DNA of 64,000 nt, taken from assembly GCA_963737405.1 (NCBI GenBank), contig CAVTSL010000011.1, positions 496,001 to 560,000 on the forward strand, given 5' to 3'. A program made the position numbers and the translations under genes. This DNA comes from JACCTU01 sp963737405. Its GTDB lineage: Bacteria > Actinomycetota > Thermoleophilia > Gaiellales > Gaiellaceae. Of the stretch, positions 27,254 through 36,960 are shown piece after piece; the stretch's first letter is position 1, and each line of letters opens with the position of its first letter. Under the pieces are notes generated by a model that saw only the letters and a program-made list of their open reading frames with translations, was not told the DNA's origin and searched no databases.

Positions 27254-28791
27254 ATGACGGACGGCGACTGGCCGGCACCCGAGCCGAGAGAGCCTCGCGA
27301 GCCCGAGCGGCGGCCCGCGCCGCTCCCGCGCGTCGAGGACCTCCCGATCGCGGAGCAGGGTTACGACCGCGAGCAGGTGCGCGAGGCGTTCGACGCGTTC
27401 TACCGTCACGCCGCACAGCTCGACTCGACGCTCCGGACGCTCGAGGCGGTCGAGGTGTTCCAGCGGACGGCGGCCGAGCTCCGCGCCGAGCTCCGCACGG
27501 TTCGCGGCTCGGGGTGGACCGTGCAGTCGTGGCAGGGAGGCGGCGGTGGGTACGGCGCGCCTCGCGGTGTGCGCGAGTGGACGCTGCCGCCCGCGTTCCC
27601 GCGGCTCGCCGGAGAGTTCGCGTTTCTGATCCTCGTCGGCGTCGTGGTCGGGATCGCAGGATGGTCGTCGCTGACGATCGTGCTCGTGATGGGCGCCGCG
27701 CTCGGCGTGGTGCTGCTGATCGAATGGGTCGCCGCGCGCGAGCGCGCGATCCCGACGGCGGCTGCGCCCGCAGTCGCGCCGGATCTCGACCAGGAGCCGG
27801 AGGAGCTGCCGGAGGCCGAGGCGTGGGTTGCGCCGGAGGAAGGCCCCGAGGCGATGACGATGCTCGACGCACCGCCGGTGCGAGAAGACGACGAGGCGGT
27901 CGTCGAGGCCGAGGTGGTCGAGGAACCGATCGTCCCCGAAGAGTCGGCCGAGGCGATCGTCGAGGAGCCGCCCGAGCCCGAAGCCCGAACCCGAACCCGA
28001 ACCCGAGCTCGTGCCCGAGCCGGCGCCGGTCTTGATCTTCGAGCCGCCGCAGCCCCAGCCGGTGCCCGAGAGCCCGGCAGCTCGAGGAGACCGAGCCGGA
28101 GGCCGTCGCGGAGCTGCACCAGGCCGAGCCGGAGCCCGAGCCCGAACCGGAGCCCGAGCCCGTCGCCGAGGCGTCGAGCCCGAGCCCGGCAGCCGGAGCC
28201 GCCGAGCCGGAGCCGGAGCCGGAGCCCGAACCGGAACCGGAGCCCGAACCGGAACCGGAGCCCGTCGCCGAGGCGGTCGAGCCCGAGCCTGCGCCGGCGC
28301 CCGAGAAGCGGCGCTTCCGGCTCTTCCGGCGCGCCGAGGAGCCGCCGCCCCCCACCGAACATTCGGCCGAGCTCTTGGTCGTCGCCGCCGAGGACATCGA
28401 CGAGGAGACCGACGAGGCGATCGAGCTCGCCGAGCCCGAGGCGCCCGCACACGTCGACCCGTGGGAGCAGGAGGCGCAGCTGCCCGTCGCCCCGGAGGTT
28501 CCCGAGGTCGACGAGGAGCCGCCGTCCGAGCCCGAGCGCTCGGGCTGGTTCGGCCGCGATCCGCACGTCGAGGACGCGGCGGCTCCCGCGTTCGAGCCGG
28601 AGCCCGTCGCCGAGCTCGCGCCCGACCTGGAGCCCGCGCCCGACCTGGAGCCCGAGCCCGACCTCGAGCCCGACCTCGAGCCCGAACTCGAGCAAGACCT
28701 GCCCGTCGAGGCCCTCGCCGAGCAGGCCGCCGCCGCGACGGAACGCTCGCGCGCGCGGCGACGGGCCCCCCGCAGGGCCCGCCGCCGCTGA
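27254..28791 (+). CDS. DivIVA-like/membrane protein with Pro-Glu repeat tail, two frame breaks
   Basis: Two extra bases (near 27980 and 28085, both within repeats) split one frame of about 511 residues. The N-terminal part has EQGYDREQVREAFDAFYRHA, resembling the start of DivIVA/septation-associated coiled coils, then a helical segment. Two adjacent membrane helices follow (about 118-155). The rest is acidic and repetitive: EPEPEP runs, DLEPEPDLEPDLEPELEQ and a Lys/Arg patch EKRRFRLFRR. It ends in an Arg-rich tail. Probably a membrane-anchored scaffold with an extended disordered region. Function unassigned. Confidence 0.6.
27970..28295 (+). repeat. Pro-Glu coding tandem repeat tract
   Basis: Imperfect 6-base units of CCCGAG, CCCGAA and CCGGAG encode alternating Pro-Glu in two blocks, about 27970-28015 and 28125-28265. 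Third-position variation (GAG/GAA, CCC/CCG) shows it is not a fresh slipped repeat. Both frame breaks of the host gene lie in or beside it, as expected of a hard-to-sequence tract. Confidence 0.7.
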
Positions 28792-28800
28792 CGCCTCGCC

Positions 28801-31360
28801 TTACTCGTACTGCAGTGCTTCGAGCACGTTGAGGCGCGAGGCACGGCGTGCCGGGAGGACGGCCGCCGCGACACCGGCGATGATCGCGATCACTGCGAAC
28901 ACGACCAGCGATCCCACCGGAATGGAGAGCGAGACGTCGTAGTCGGCCAGCGCGTGCGTGACCGCACCGGCGAGCGCGATGCCGACCGGCAGGCCGAGCG
29001 CCGCACCGATCAGCGCCGTGACGACGCTCTCGTGCCGGATCATCCGGCGAGTCTGCCGCCGCGTCAGACCGACTGCGCGGAGCATCCCGATCTCCCGCGT
29101 CCGCTCGTACACCGCGAGCACGAGCGTGTTCACCATGCCGAACAGGCTCACGATCACGGACAGCGCGAGCAGCGCGTAGAGGACGTTGATGATCCCGTCG
29201 ATCTCCGCGACGCGCTCGTCGACGAACGTGTCGTCCGAGACGACGCGCGCGTCGGGATACGCCGCCAGTGCGGCCGCGAGCGTCGAGCGAGGCGCGTTCG
29301 ACCACACGAGCGTGAGCGAGTCGCTCGGCCGCTCGAAGAACCGGTCGAACGTCGACTGCGGGACGACCACGCTGCCGAGCATCGAGTCGAAGCGCGGCGG
29401 GTCGTAGATGGCCCGGATCCGGAGGTTCATCATCTTCCCCGTCGGCGTGCGGACGATGAACTCGCCGCCGCGGGCGAACCCGTTCGCGTCGGCGAACGAC
29501 TTCCGCACGATCGCGTCACGCGCGCCGAGCGACTGGAGCACGAGCGGCGACCCTTCCGACCACTCGAGGTGGAAGACGTCGTCGATCGTCCGCGGGTCGA
29601 CGCCGGAGACGTCGACGCTCCGTCCGAGCACGCGGCCGCGCTCGCGGCGGATGCTCGAGGAGACCTGTACGCCGGGTGCGTCGGCCGCGGTCTGGCCGAC
29701 CACGGCAGGCAGCGTCGTCCAGCCGTTCTGCGAGACGACGACGTAGTCCGCGTCGATCTGGCGGACGACGGCGTCGCGCTCGGACGCCTGGAGCCCCTTG
29801 CCCATGACGGTCACGAAGGTGACGAGCGCGAGGCCGACCATGAGCGCCGCCGCCGTCGCAGCGGTGCGGCCGGGCATCCGGACCGCGTTGCCGCGGGCGA
29901 GCCGCCCGGCAGCTCCGCCGAACCGGGCGGCCGGCCACCCGAGCACGCGTGCGAACGGCGTGACGAGCCGCGTCGACACGATCGCGACGCTGACGAACAG
30001 CGCCAGCGTTCCGAGAGCGAGCGAGAGCACCCGCCCCAACGCGGACACACCCGGGACGAAGAGCCCGTAGCCGAGCACAGCGATCGTGAGACCGAGGAGC
30101 CCGAGCGAGATCGGGAACGACAGACGCGCGAACCGTCCGCTTGGCAGCGTCGCGCCCTCGCGCACGGCCGCGATCGCCGACACGCGCGTCGCCCGGAGCG
30201 CCGGTGCGATCGACGCGGCGAGCGTGACGAGCGTCCCGAGCAGCAGCGCGACGACCCACGTCCGCGTTTCGAAGACCATCGCCGAGCGCGGCAGGTCGAG
30301 GTTCGCCGCCGCGAAGAGCGCGGTCAGGCCCTTCGCGATGCCGATGCCGGCCGCGATCCCGATGAGCGACGCCGTCAACCCGACGGCGAGTGCCTCGAGC
30401 ACGACGCTCCCCATCACCTGCGGCCGCGTTGCGCCGAGCGTGCGAAGCGTCGCGAGCTCACGGGTGCGCTGAGCGACCGTGATCGAGAGCGTGTTGAAGA
30501 TGACGAACGCGCCGACGAACAACGCGATCACACCGAAGCCGAGGAGCGCGTACCGGATGAAGTCGATGAACTCCGAGACGCCCTTCTTGTCGGCGGTCGC
30601 CTGCTCCGCTGCCGTGCGCACCTGCGCGTTCGCGGGAAGCAGCATCTGGATGTCGCGGATGAGCTTGTCCTGCGAGACGCCTTCGCGGCCCGCGACCATG
30701 ATCACGTCGTAGCCGGGCTTCGACAGCAGCCGCTGGGCCTCGTGCACGTCGAAGATCGCCATGGTCGCGCTGCCGATCGTGTCCACGTCGCCGTACTGCG
30801 CGATGCCGACGAGCCGGAACGAACGGACCGGGCCGCCGACGGAGACGTGCACGAGCTCGCCGACGTGGAACCCGAGCCGGTCGGCGCTGTTGGCGTCGAC
30901 GACGACCTCGCCCGGAGCCGTGGCGAACCGCCCTTCCTTCAGCTTGAGCGGGTTGAACTGCTGCTGCGTCGGGATCGACGCCGAGCCCGAACGTCGGGTT
31001 GCCGTTGCCGGTGACGATGTCCCCGTCATGGTCGATCAGATGCGCGGTGTTCGCGCTGGAGTTCAGGTCGAGGATCTGCCCGGCGGCCGCGTCCACGGAC
31101 GGCAGCGCACGCACCTGCCGGAGCACCTGGTCGGAGACGAGCGCGTTGCCCTGGTCGGACCAGTCGACGAGCGAGCGCCCGCTCACGACGACGTCGGTCT
31201 TCTCGTACGAGCTCGAGAAGATCGAGTCGAACGCCTTCGACATGGTGTCCGTGAGCACGAAGCTCCCGGTGACCATCGCGACGCCGAGGATGACGGAGAA
31301 GGCCGTCAGCGCCGTGCGGAGCTTCCGGCCGAAGATCCCCTTGAGCGCGACGCGCTTCAT
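28801..31360 (-). CDS. FtsX-like ABC transporter permease (duplicated), one frame break
   Basis: About 852 residues after correcting one extra base near 30980. The start ATG 31360 gives MKRVALKGIFGRKLRTALTAF, the standard MacB/FtsX cytoplasmic helix followed by a membrane helix. Two FtsX units are present, each with a large extracytoplasmic domain and three to four helices. Signature stretches are FGVIALFVGAFVIFNTL, QRTRELATLRTLGAT and YERTREIGMLRAVGLTRRQ. It ends RRASRLNVLEALQYE, typical of the family. Overlap with the ATPase gene (ATGA) shows they form one transporter, probably exporting lipid or lipoprotein or acting mechanically on the envelope. Confidence 0.9.
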
Positions 31361-32133
31361 CGCCCGGTCACCTCCTGCATCGCGGCGAGCACCTCGCGCG
31401 CCGTCGACTCCTTCAGGTCCTGGACGATCCGGCCGTCGGCGATGAAGAGGATCCGGTCGGCCATCGACGCGGCGCCCGCGTCGTGGGTGACCATCACCGT
31501 CGTCTGGCCGAGGTCGTCGACGGCGTTCCGCAGCACGCGGAGCACGTCCTTCGACGTCGTCGAGTCGAGGTTGCCCGTCGGCTCGTCGGCGAAGAGCACC
31601 GCGGGGTTCGAGACGAGCCCGCGCGCGATCGCGACGCGCTGCTGCTGGCCGCCCGAGAGCTCGGAGGGGCGATGCGTGCGCCGCTTGTCGATCCCGACCG
31701 TCACGAGCAGCTCGTCGAGCCACTCGCGGTCGATCTTCTCGCCGGCGATGTCGAGCGGGAGGGCGACGTTCTCCTCCGCCGTCAGCATCGGCAGCAGGTT
31801 GAAGAACTGGAAGACGAAGCCGATCTTCTGGCGCCGGAAGAGCGTGAGCTTCTTGTCGCTCATCCGCGTGATGTCGACGCCGTCGAGGACGACGGTGCCC
31901 TCGGTCGGGCGGTCGAGGCCGGCGAGGATGTGCATCAGCGTCGACTTGCCCGAGCCCGACGGGCCCATGACCGCGGTCAGCTTGCCGCGCTCGACCTCGA
32001 GCGAGACGCCGCGGAGCGCGTCGACGGCGGTGTCGCCCTCGCCGTAGCGGCGCGAGACCTTCTCGATGCTGACGATCGCCTCCGCGGACGGCTCGGGGCC
32101 GGGCTGCGGGGCGCGGAGTTCGACGACGGACAT
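31357..32133 (-). CDS. ABC transporter ATP-binding protein (LolD/MacB type)
   Basis: A 258-residue ATPase with MGPSGSGKSTLMH (Walker A), FVFQFFNLLPMLTAEENV (Q-loop region), LSGGQQQRVAIARGL (signature), VLFADEPTGNLD (Walker B) and VTHDAGAA (H-loop). ATG 32133 is chosen over TTG 32142 because AGGAGG sits 9 bases upstream of it. It overlaps the permease gene by 4 bases. The 158-base gap to the divergent regulator gene carries a candidate operator, so that regulator may control this transporter. Confidence 0.95.
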   Translation of the reverse strand: MSVVELRAPQPGPEPSAEAIVSIEKVSRRYGEGDTAVDALRGVSLEVERGKLTAVMGPSGSGKSTLMHILAGLDRPTEGTVVLDGVDITRMSDKKLTLFRRQKIGFVFQFFNLLPMLTAEENVALPLDIAGEKIDREWLDELLVTVGIDKRRTHRPSELSGGQQQRVAIARGLVSNPAVLFADEPTGNLDSTTSKDVLRVLRNAVDDLGQTTVMVTHDAGAASMADRILFIADGRIVQDLKESTAREVLAAMQEVTGR

Positions 32134-32205
32134 GGCTTTCAACCTCCTGTGGACGTGTTCGCCTGCCCATCGTGCGCGGGAGGGGGCTCCGGTCGCCTCG
32201 TGCGA

Positions 32206-32237
32206 CCCCCCTAACCGCGACCCCAGTCTTTTGGGGG
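32206..32237. promoter_or_regulatory. candidate operator: CCCCCCTAA ... TTTTGGGGG
   Basis: In the divergent gap between the ABC ATPase gene and the cyclase-LuxR regulator, CCCCCCTAA (32206-32214) and TTTTGGGGG (32229-32237) form an imperfect inverted pair. Similar elements recur at 35726-35772 before the cupin operon. Sharing of TCTTT(T)GGGGG and CCCCTAA by two promoter regions flanking one regulator gene suggests its binding site. This is inference from sequence only. Confidence 0.4.
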
Positions 32238-32291
32238 AAGGAATCTGCCGTACCCTGCGTCTTGTTTCGAGCCCCTCCCGGCTCGGCAGCC

Positions 32292-35200
32292 ATGCCTATG
32301 AGCGCACTTCCCACCGGCACCGTCACGTTCCTGTTCTCGGACATCCAGGGCTCGACGCAGCTCCTGAAAGACCTGGGCCGAGACGAGTACGGAAAGCTCC
32401 TCTCGCTCCACAACGACCTGCTCCGGACGGCGTTCGAGGAGGCCGGCGGTGTCGAGATCGACCGCCAGGGCGACTCGTTCTTCGCCGTCTTCCGGAGCGC
32501 GGGGACCGCCGTCCAGGCCGCGATCGCCGCGCAGAGGGCCGTTCTCGGGCAGGAGTGGCCCGAGCGGGCGCTCGTGCGGATCAGGATGGGCGTCCACACG
32601 GGCGAGGCGACGGTCGGCGAGGACGGCTACGTCGGCTTCGCCGTCCACCAGGCCTCGCGGATCGGCGACGCGGGCCACGGCGGCCAGATCCTGCTCTCGA
32701 GCACGACGGGCAGGCTCGTCGAGCACGACCTGCCGCGCGACGTGGAACTCCGCGACCTCGGCGAGAACCGGCTGGACGGCCTCGACCGGCCGGAGCGGCT
32801 CTACCAGCTCGTCGTCCCCGGGCTCCCCGACGTGTTCCCGCCCCTGGCGACCCGCTCGGGGATGCCGAGCGCTCCCGGCGCGTCCGTCCTGCTCGAGCGC
32901 GAGGCCGAGCTGGCCGCGATCCGCGCGATGATCGAGGTCGCGCGGAGCGGAAACGGCCGCTTCGTCGCGATCGAGGGAAACGCCGGGATGGGCAAGACGC
33001 GGCTCGTCGCCGAGGCGCGCTCGCTGGGAGCGGCCGCCGGGCTCCGCGTGCTCAGCGCGCGCGGCGGCGAGCGCGAGCACGAATTCTCGTTCGGGATCGT
33101 CCGCCAGCTCTTCGAGCCGATCCTCGCCCTCGCACCCGCCGAGGAGCGCGAGGAGCTGCTCGCCGGCGCCGCCGCGCTCGCCGCGCCGCTCTTCGACGAG
33201 CGCGGCCTGAGCGACCCGAACGTCCTCGCCGACAACTCCTTCTCCACGCTCCACGGCCTCTTCTGGCTCGCCGGCAACCTCGCGACCCGCCAGCCGCTCC
33301 TGCTCGCCGTCGACGACCTGCACTGGAGCGACGCGGCCTCGCTCCGCTGGCTCAACTACACCGCGCGGCGCCTCGAGGGGATGCCGATCCTGCTCGTCGC
33401 CGGAACCCGTCCGCCCGCTCAGAGCAACGAGGAGGCGCTCGTCGCCGAGATCGTGGCGGATCCCGGCGCGGTCGTGATCCGCCCGCAGGCGCTGACGCTC
33501 CACGCGGCGCAGTCGCTCATCCGCGAGACGCTCGCGCGCGACGTCGACGTCGAGTTCGCGGACGCCTGCCACGAGGCCGCGGGCGGCAACCCGCTCCTGC
33601 TCCGCGCCCTGCTCGACGCCCTCGCGAGCGAGGGGATCGCGCCGAAGGCGCGGAACGCGTCGCGCGTGTACGAGCTCGGGCCCGAGGCGGTCTCGCGCTC
33701 CGTCCATCTGCGGCTCGCCCGGCTTCCGAACGAGGCAACGGCGCTCGCCCAGGCCGTCGCGGTGCTCGGCGACGACGTGCGGCTCGCCGACGCCGCCACG
33801 CTGGCCGGTGTCGACCGCGAGCTGGCCGCCCACACCGCCGCGACGCTCGCGCGAAACGGGCTCCTTCGGGTCGAGAAGCGGCTTGCGTTCGTCCACCCCG
33901 TCCTCCGCGCCGCGGTCTACGCCGACCTGAACGGCGCCGAGCGCGAGCAGAAGCACGCCGCGGCGGCCGAGCTCCTCGCGGAGGCGGACGCACCACAGGA
34001 GCAGATCGCCGCGCACCTGCTGCTGACGCGGCCGGGCGCGATCGAGCTCGCCGCGCAGGTGCTCCGCCAGGCGGCGGACCGCGCGCTCTCGAAGGGTGAC
34101 CCGGACGCGGCGGCCGCCTATCTGCGCCGAGCGGCCGAGGAGCCGCTCGAGGACAGCGAGCACGCCGAGCTGCTCTACCGCCTCGGGCTCGCCGAGCGCC
34201 TCGTCGACAACCCGGGAGCCGTCAAGCACCTCCGCGAGGCGCACGCGCTCGAGACCGACACGATCCGGCGCGCCCGCATCGCCCTCGACCTCGGCCGCAC
34301 GCTCCTCTACGGCCTTCAGGTGCAGGAGTCGGTGCAGCTCTTCGAGGGTGCGATCGAGTCGGTGTCGCAGGTCGACCTCGACCTCTGCCGGCGGCTCGAG
34401 GCCGGGCTGCTGACCGTCACGCTCATCTTCCCCCCGCTTTTCCCGCTGGCCCGGAAGCAGATGGAGCGCGTGAAGAAGCTGCCGCTCGGGGACGACGTCG
34501 GGTCGCGCATGCTCCTCGGCCTGATCGCGTTCGCCCAGGCCCGCGCAATGGGCGACCGCGAGACCTGCATCGAGTACGCCGAGCGCGCGGTGGCCGGCGG
34601 CGCGATCTTCGCCGAGGACAACCCCGCCTTCGCCTTCTCGACGGTCACGCTGACGGTGGCGGACGAGTGGGAGACGGCCGCTGCGATCTTCGACGACGCG
34701 TTCGCCGACGCCAGGGTCCGAGGCTCGGTCTCGGCGTATGCGGTCGCGTCGACCTTCCGCGGGTACCTCCACATCTTCACGGGCGACCTCTCCGAGGCCG
34801 AAGCCGACCTCCGGAACGCCGTCGAGGCCCTCGAGCAGCACGGGCTCATCAGCGGCATGCCGTACGCGCTCGCGTTCCTCGCCGACGCGCAGATGCAGCG
34901 CGGCGACCTCGAATCGGCGATCGAGACCCTCGCGCGGGTCGACGCGCTGCCCGAGGCCTCACGTGGGCAGGCGTTCGTCCACGACGCCCGCGGCCGGCTC
35001 CGGTTTCTCCAGGGCCGCCACCGGGACGCGCTCGCCGAGTACACCCGGGCACGCGAGGTCTTCGAGGAGCTCGGCGGCGTGAACCCGGCCGTCATCTCGT
35101 GGCGCTCCCAGATGGCGCTCGCCCACCAGCAGCTCGGCGAGATCGACGAGGCGAAGCGGCTCGCGGCCGAGGAGGTCGAGCTCTCACGGCAGTGGGGCGC

Positions 35201-35711
35201 GCCTCGCGCGATCGCCAAGTCCCTCCGCGTGTCCGGCATGGTCGAGGGCGGCGAGGCCGGGATCGAGCTCCTGCGCGAAGCCGTGGCGACCCTCGAGGGC
35301 TCGGACGCCGTCCTCGAGCGCGCCCGCGGCCTGCTCGAGCTCGGCTCGGCGCTCCGACGCGCGAACCACCGCTCGGAGGCGCGCGAGGAGCTCCGTCAGG
35401 CGCTCGAGCTCGCCCACCAGGGCGAGGCGATCCCGCTGATCACCAAGACGCAGGAGGAGCTGATGGCGACGGGTGCCCGCCCACGGCGCGTGGCCCTGAG
35501 CGGGCTCGACGCCCTCACCCCGAGCGAGCGCCGGGTCGCCGGGATGGCGGCCAAGGAGATGACGAACCGGGACATCGCCCAGGCGCTCTTCGTGACCCCG
35601 AAGACGGTCGAGGTGCACCTCTCGAGCGTCTACCGGAAGCTCGGGATCTCCTCCCGGGCCCAGCTCGCGGGCGCCCTGGGCGCGGACGCCCCCGCGCCGG
35701 CGTTCTCCTAG
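32292..35711 (+). CDS. cyclase-domain / AAA ATPase / TPR / LuxR transcriptional regulator
   Basis: A 1139-residue multidomain regulator. Residues 5-180 are a class III nucleotide cyclase domain with metal-site Asp in FLFSDIQGST and the second in RQGDSFFAVF. The usual base-selecting Lys and the catalytic Asn are replaced (EIDRQGD; VHQASRI), so cyclase activity is doubtful. An ATPase follows with GNAGMGKTRL near 229-238 and LLAVDDLHWSD near 336. Then come TPR-like repeats and a LuxR helix-turn-helix at about 1074-1125 (LTPSERRVAGMA, TNRDIAQALFVTPKTVEVH). ATG 32292 is used; ATG 32298 is an equal choice. Confidence 0.9.
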   Translation: MPMSALPTGTVTFLFSDIQGSTQLLKDLGRDEYGKLLSLHNDLLRTAFEEAGGVEIDRQGDSFFAVFRSAGTAVQAAIAAQRAVLGQEWPERALVRIRMGVHTGEATVGEDGYVGFAVHQASRIGDAGHGGQILLSSTTGRLVEHDLPRDVELRDLGENRLDGLDRPERLYQLVVPGLPDVFPPLATRSGMPSAPGASVLLEREAELAAIRAMIEVARSGNGRFVAIEGNAGMGKTRLVAEARSLGAAAGLRVLSARGGEREHEFSFGIVRQLFEPILALAPAEEREELLAGAAALAAPLFDERGLSDPNVLADNSFSTLHGLFWLAGNLATRQPLLLAVDDLHWSDAASLRWLNYTARRLEGMPILLVAGTRPPAQSNEEALVAEIVADPGAVVIRPQALTLHAAQSLIRETLARDVDVEFADACHEAAGGNPLLLRALLDALASEGIAPKARNASRVYELGPEAVSRSVHLRLARLPNEATALAQAVAVLGDDVRLADAATLAGVDRELAAHTAATLARNGLLRVEKRLAFVHPVLRAAVYADLNGAEREQKHAAAAELLAEADAPQEQIAAHLLLTRPGAIELAAQVLRQAADRALSKGDPDAAAAYLRRAAEEPLEDSEHAELLYRLGLAERLVDNPGAVKHLREAHALETDTIRRARIALDLGRTLLYGLQVQESVQLFEGAIESVSQVDLDLCRRLEAGLLTVTLIFPPLFPLARKQMERVKKLPLGDDVGSRMLLGLIAFAQARAMGDRETCIEYAERAVAGGAIFAEDNPAFAFSTVTLTVADEWETAAAIFDDAFADARVRGSVSAYAVASTFRGYLHIFTGDLSEAEADLRNAVEALEQHGLISGMPYALAFLADAQMQRGDLESAIETLARVDALPEASRGQAFVHDARGRLRFLQGRHRDALAEYTRAREVFEELGGVNPAVISWRSQMALAHQQLGEIDEAKRLAAEEVELSRQWGAPRAIAKSLRVSGMVEGGEAGIELLREAVATLEGSDAVLERARGLLELGSALRRANHRSEAREELRQALELAHQGEAIPLITKTQEELMATGARPRRVALSGLDALTPSERRVAGMAAKEMTNRDIAQALFVTPKTVEVHLSSVYRKLGISSRAQLAGALGADAPAPAFS

Positions 35712-35725
35712 TACGGCTAGCCGCA

Positions 35726-35772
35726 CCCCTAAGGGGGCGGTTGCTCAAAACCTCGGTGGCGATCTTTGGGGG
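35726..35772 (+). promoter_or_regulatory. candidate operator/promoter: CCCCTAAGGGGG and TCTTTGGGGG
   Basis: CCCCTAAGGGGG (35726-35737) contains a palindromic CCCCTNAGGGG-like core, and 26 bases on is TCTTTGGGGG ending at 35772. Both resemble the elements upstream of the neighbouring LuxR regulator. The site lies 80-125 bases before the cupin start. The palindrome could instead be a weak terminator for the regulator gene, since it begins 15 bases after its stop and lacks a T tract. Confidence 0.4.
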
Positions 35773-35851
35773 TCGCCCCGATGCGCGGCGACCCCTCGCG
35801 GGCCAGGATCAGCGCAGTTCCCGAGCACTCCACCGACTACAGGAGGCAGCG

Positions 35852-36421
35852 TTGATCCAGGCAGGCGACACTCTCACGAACCCGGTCACGAAGGAGCGGA
35901 TGACGTTCCTGAAGACGGCAGCCGACACGAACGGCGAGTACGTCCTGATCGAGCTCAGCGCCGCCCCCGGCGGCGTCGTGGCCGCAGCCCACGTCCACCC
36001 GTCCCAGACGGAGACGTTCGAGGTGATCCGCGGCACGCTCGGCGCGAAGCTCGGCGGGAAAGAGCTCGAGGCGAAGGCGGGCGACGTGCTCGTCGTCGAG
36101 CCCCGCGTCGCGCACAAGTGGTGGAACGCCGGAGCCGACGAGCTCGTGTTCCGCTGCGAGGTGCGCCCGGCGCTCCAGTTCGAGGCGCTGATCGAGACGA
36201 TGTTCGGCCTCGCGGCCGACGGCAAGACGAACCGGAAGGGGATGCCGAACCCGCTGCGGCTCGCGGTCATCGCGAACCACCACTTCGGCGACGTGCAGCT
36301 CCCGGTCGTGCCGAGGTGGATGCAGAAGGCCGCGCTCGCGATGGGCGCCCCGATGGGCCGCATCCTCGGCTTCCAGCCCCACTACGCGCCGGCGGGCGAG
36401 CCCGTCCAGGCGACCATCTAA
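35852..36421 (+). CDS. cupin-domain protein
   Basis: TTG 35852 is supported by AGGAGG six bases upstream and yields MIQAGDTLTNPVTKERM, 189 residues. The conserved double-stranded beta-helix pattern is present: AAAHVHPSQTETFEVIRGTLGAKLGG supplies two His and a Glu for a metal, and VEPRVAHKWWNAG gives the third His. A C-terminal helical region (RWMQKAALAMGAPMGRILGF) is more unusual. It could be an enzyme or a small-molecule sensor; the ligand is unknown. First gene of a three-gene operon with the 42-residue peptide and the HTH protein. Confidence 0.8.
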   Translation: MIQAGDTLTNPVTKERMTFLKTAADTNGEYVLIELSAAPGGVVAAAHVHPSQTETFEVIRGTLGAKLGGKELEAKAGDVLVVEPRVAHKWWNAGADELVFRCEVRPALQFEALIETMFGLAADGKTNRKGMPNPLRLAVIANHHFGDVQLPVVPRWMQKAALAMGAPMGRILGFQPHYAPAGEPVQATI

Positions 36422-36435
36422 AGGAGGAGGCAGAC

Positions 36436-36564
36436 GTGAAGAAGTGGATCTACCTGACCATCCTCGGCGTCGCGCTCCTCGTGCTGGCAGTCGGCGGGTG
36501 GATCGTCGGAGGGTTCAAGTCCGTCACGAAGCCGTCCGGGCGCCTGGCGCCCCGGACGGCCTAG
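36436..36564 (+). CDS. 42-residue single-span membrane peptide
   Basis: GTG 36436 is preceded by AAGGAGG at 36421-36427 and encodes MKKWIYLTILGVALLVLAVGG and a short polar tail (SVTKPSGRLAPRTA). One hydrophobic helix with Lys at the N-terminus suggests an inner-membrane peptide with its tail outside, or an uncleaved signal sequence. It starts 14 bases after the cupin stop and ends 11 bases before the HTH gene, each with its own ribosome binding site, so it is almost certainly translated. Function unknown. Confidence 0.7.
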   Translation: MKKWIYLTILGVALLVLAVGGWIVGGFKSVTKPSGRLAPRTA

Positions 36565-36575
36565 GAGGGGACGTC

Positions 36576-36869
36576 ATGGCGAACCTCACGGGATCCTGGC
36601 TCGCGTTCAGGCTCGGCGTCGACCCCGCCCGGATCGAGTCGATGCGCAAGGCCGGTGAGCTCTACGGCGTGCGTGACGAGGCCCGGGGCGAGTGGCACTA
36701 CCCCTCGTGGCAGTTCGACTCGGCGGGGCACACGAAGCCGGCGGTCAAGGAGATGCTCCGGGCCGCACGGGCCGAGCGCCGAAGCCCCCGGGAGCTCCTC
36801 GAGCGAAAGATCGGGCTCGTCGGCGGCGCGCGCACGAAGGACCTGCTGCTCGCAGAGGGTGCGGCGTAA
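36576..36869 (+). CDS. small HTH-like protein, possible antitoxin-type DNA binder
   Basis: ATG 36576 with GGAGGGG upstream gives 97 residues. The sequence SWLAFRLGVDPARIESMRKAGELYGV followed by GEWHYPSWQF resembles the helix-turn-helix module of MbcA/Xre-like antitoxin and excisionase-like proteins, where a recognition helix is followed by a Trp-containing wing. No toxin gene (RES or similar) is adjacent. The stop lies inside a strong terminator. It may regulate the cupin operon; that is inference. Confidence 0.65.
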   Translation: MANLTGSWLAFRLGVDPARIESMRKAGELYGVRDEARGEWHYPSWQFDSAGHTKPAVKEMLRAARAERRSPRELLERKIGLVGGARTKDLLLAEGAA

Positions 36870-36885
36870 CCCGCCGCACCCTTTT
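36857..36885 (+). terminator. rho-independent terminator of the cupin operon
   Basis: GGGTGCGGCG (36857-36866) pairs perfectly with CGCCGCACCC (36872-36881) around a 5-base loop and is followed by TTTT. The HTH gene stop codon lies in the loop. Confidence 0.85.
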
Positions 36886-36960
36886 CCTCGACCTTCCGCC
36901 ACCCGGACCTCGCCTTTCGGCTGTTTCGCCGTGGGTGGAGCGGCGTATGGTTCCGTCCGA

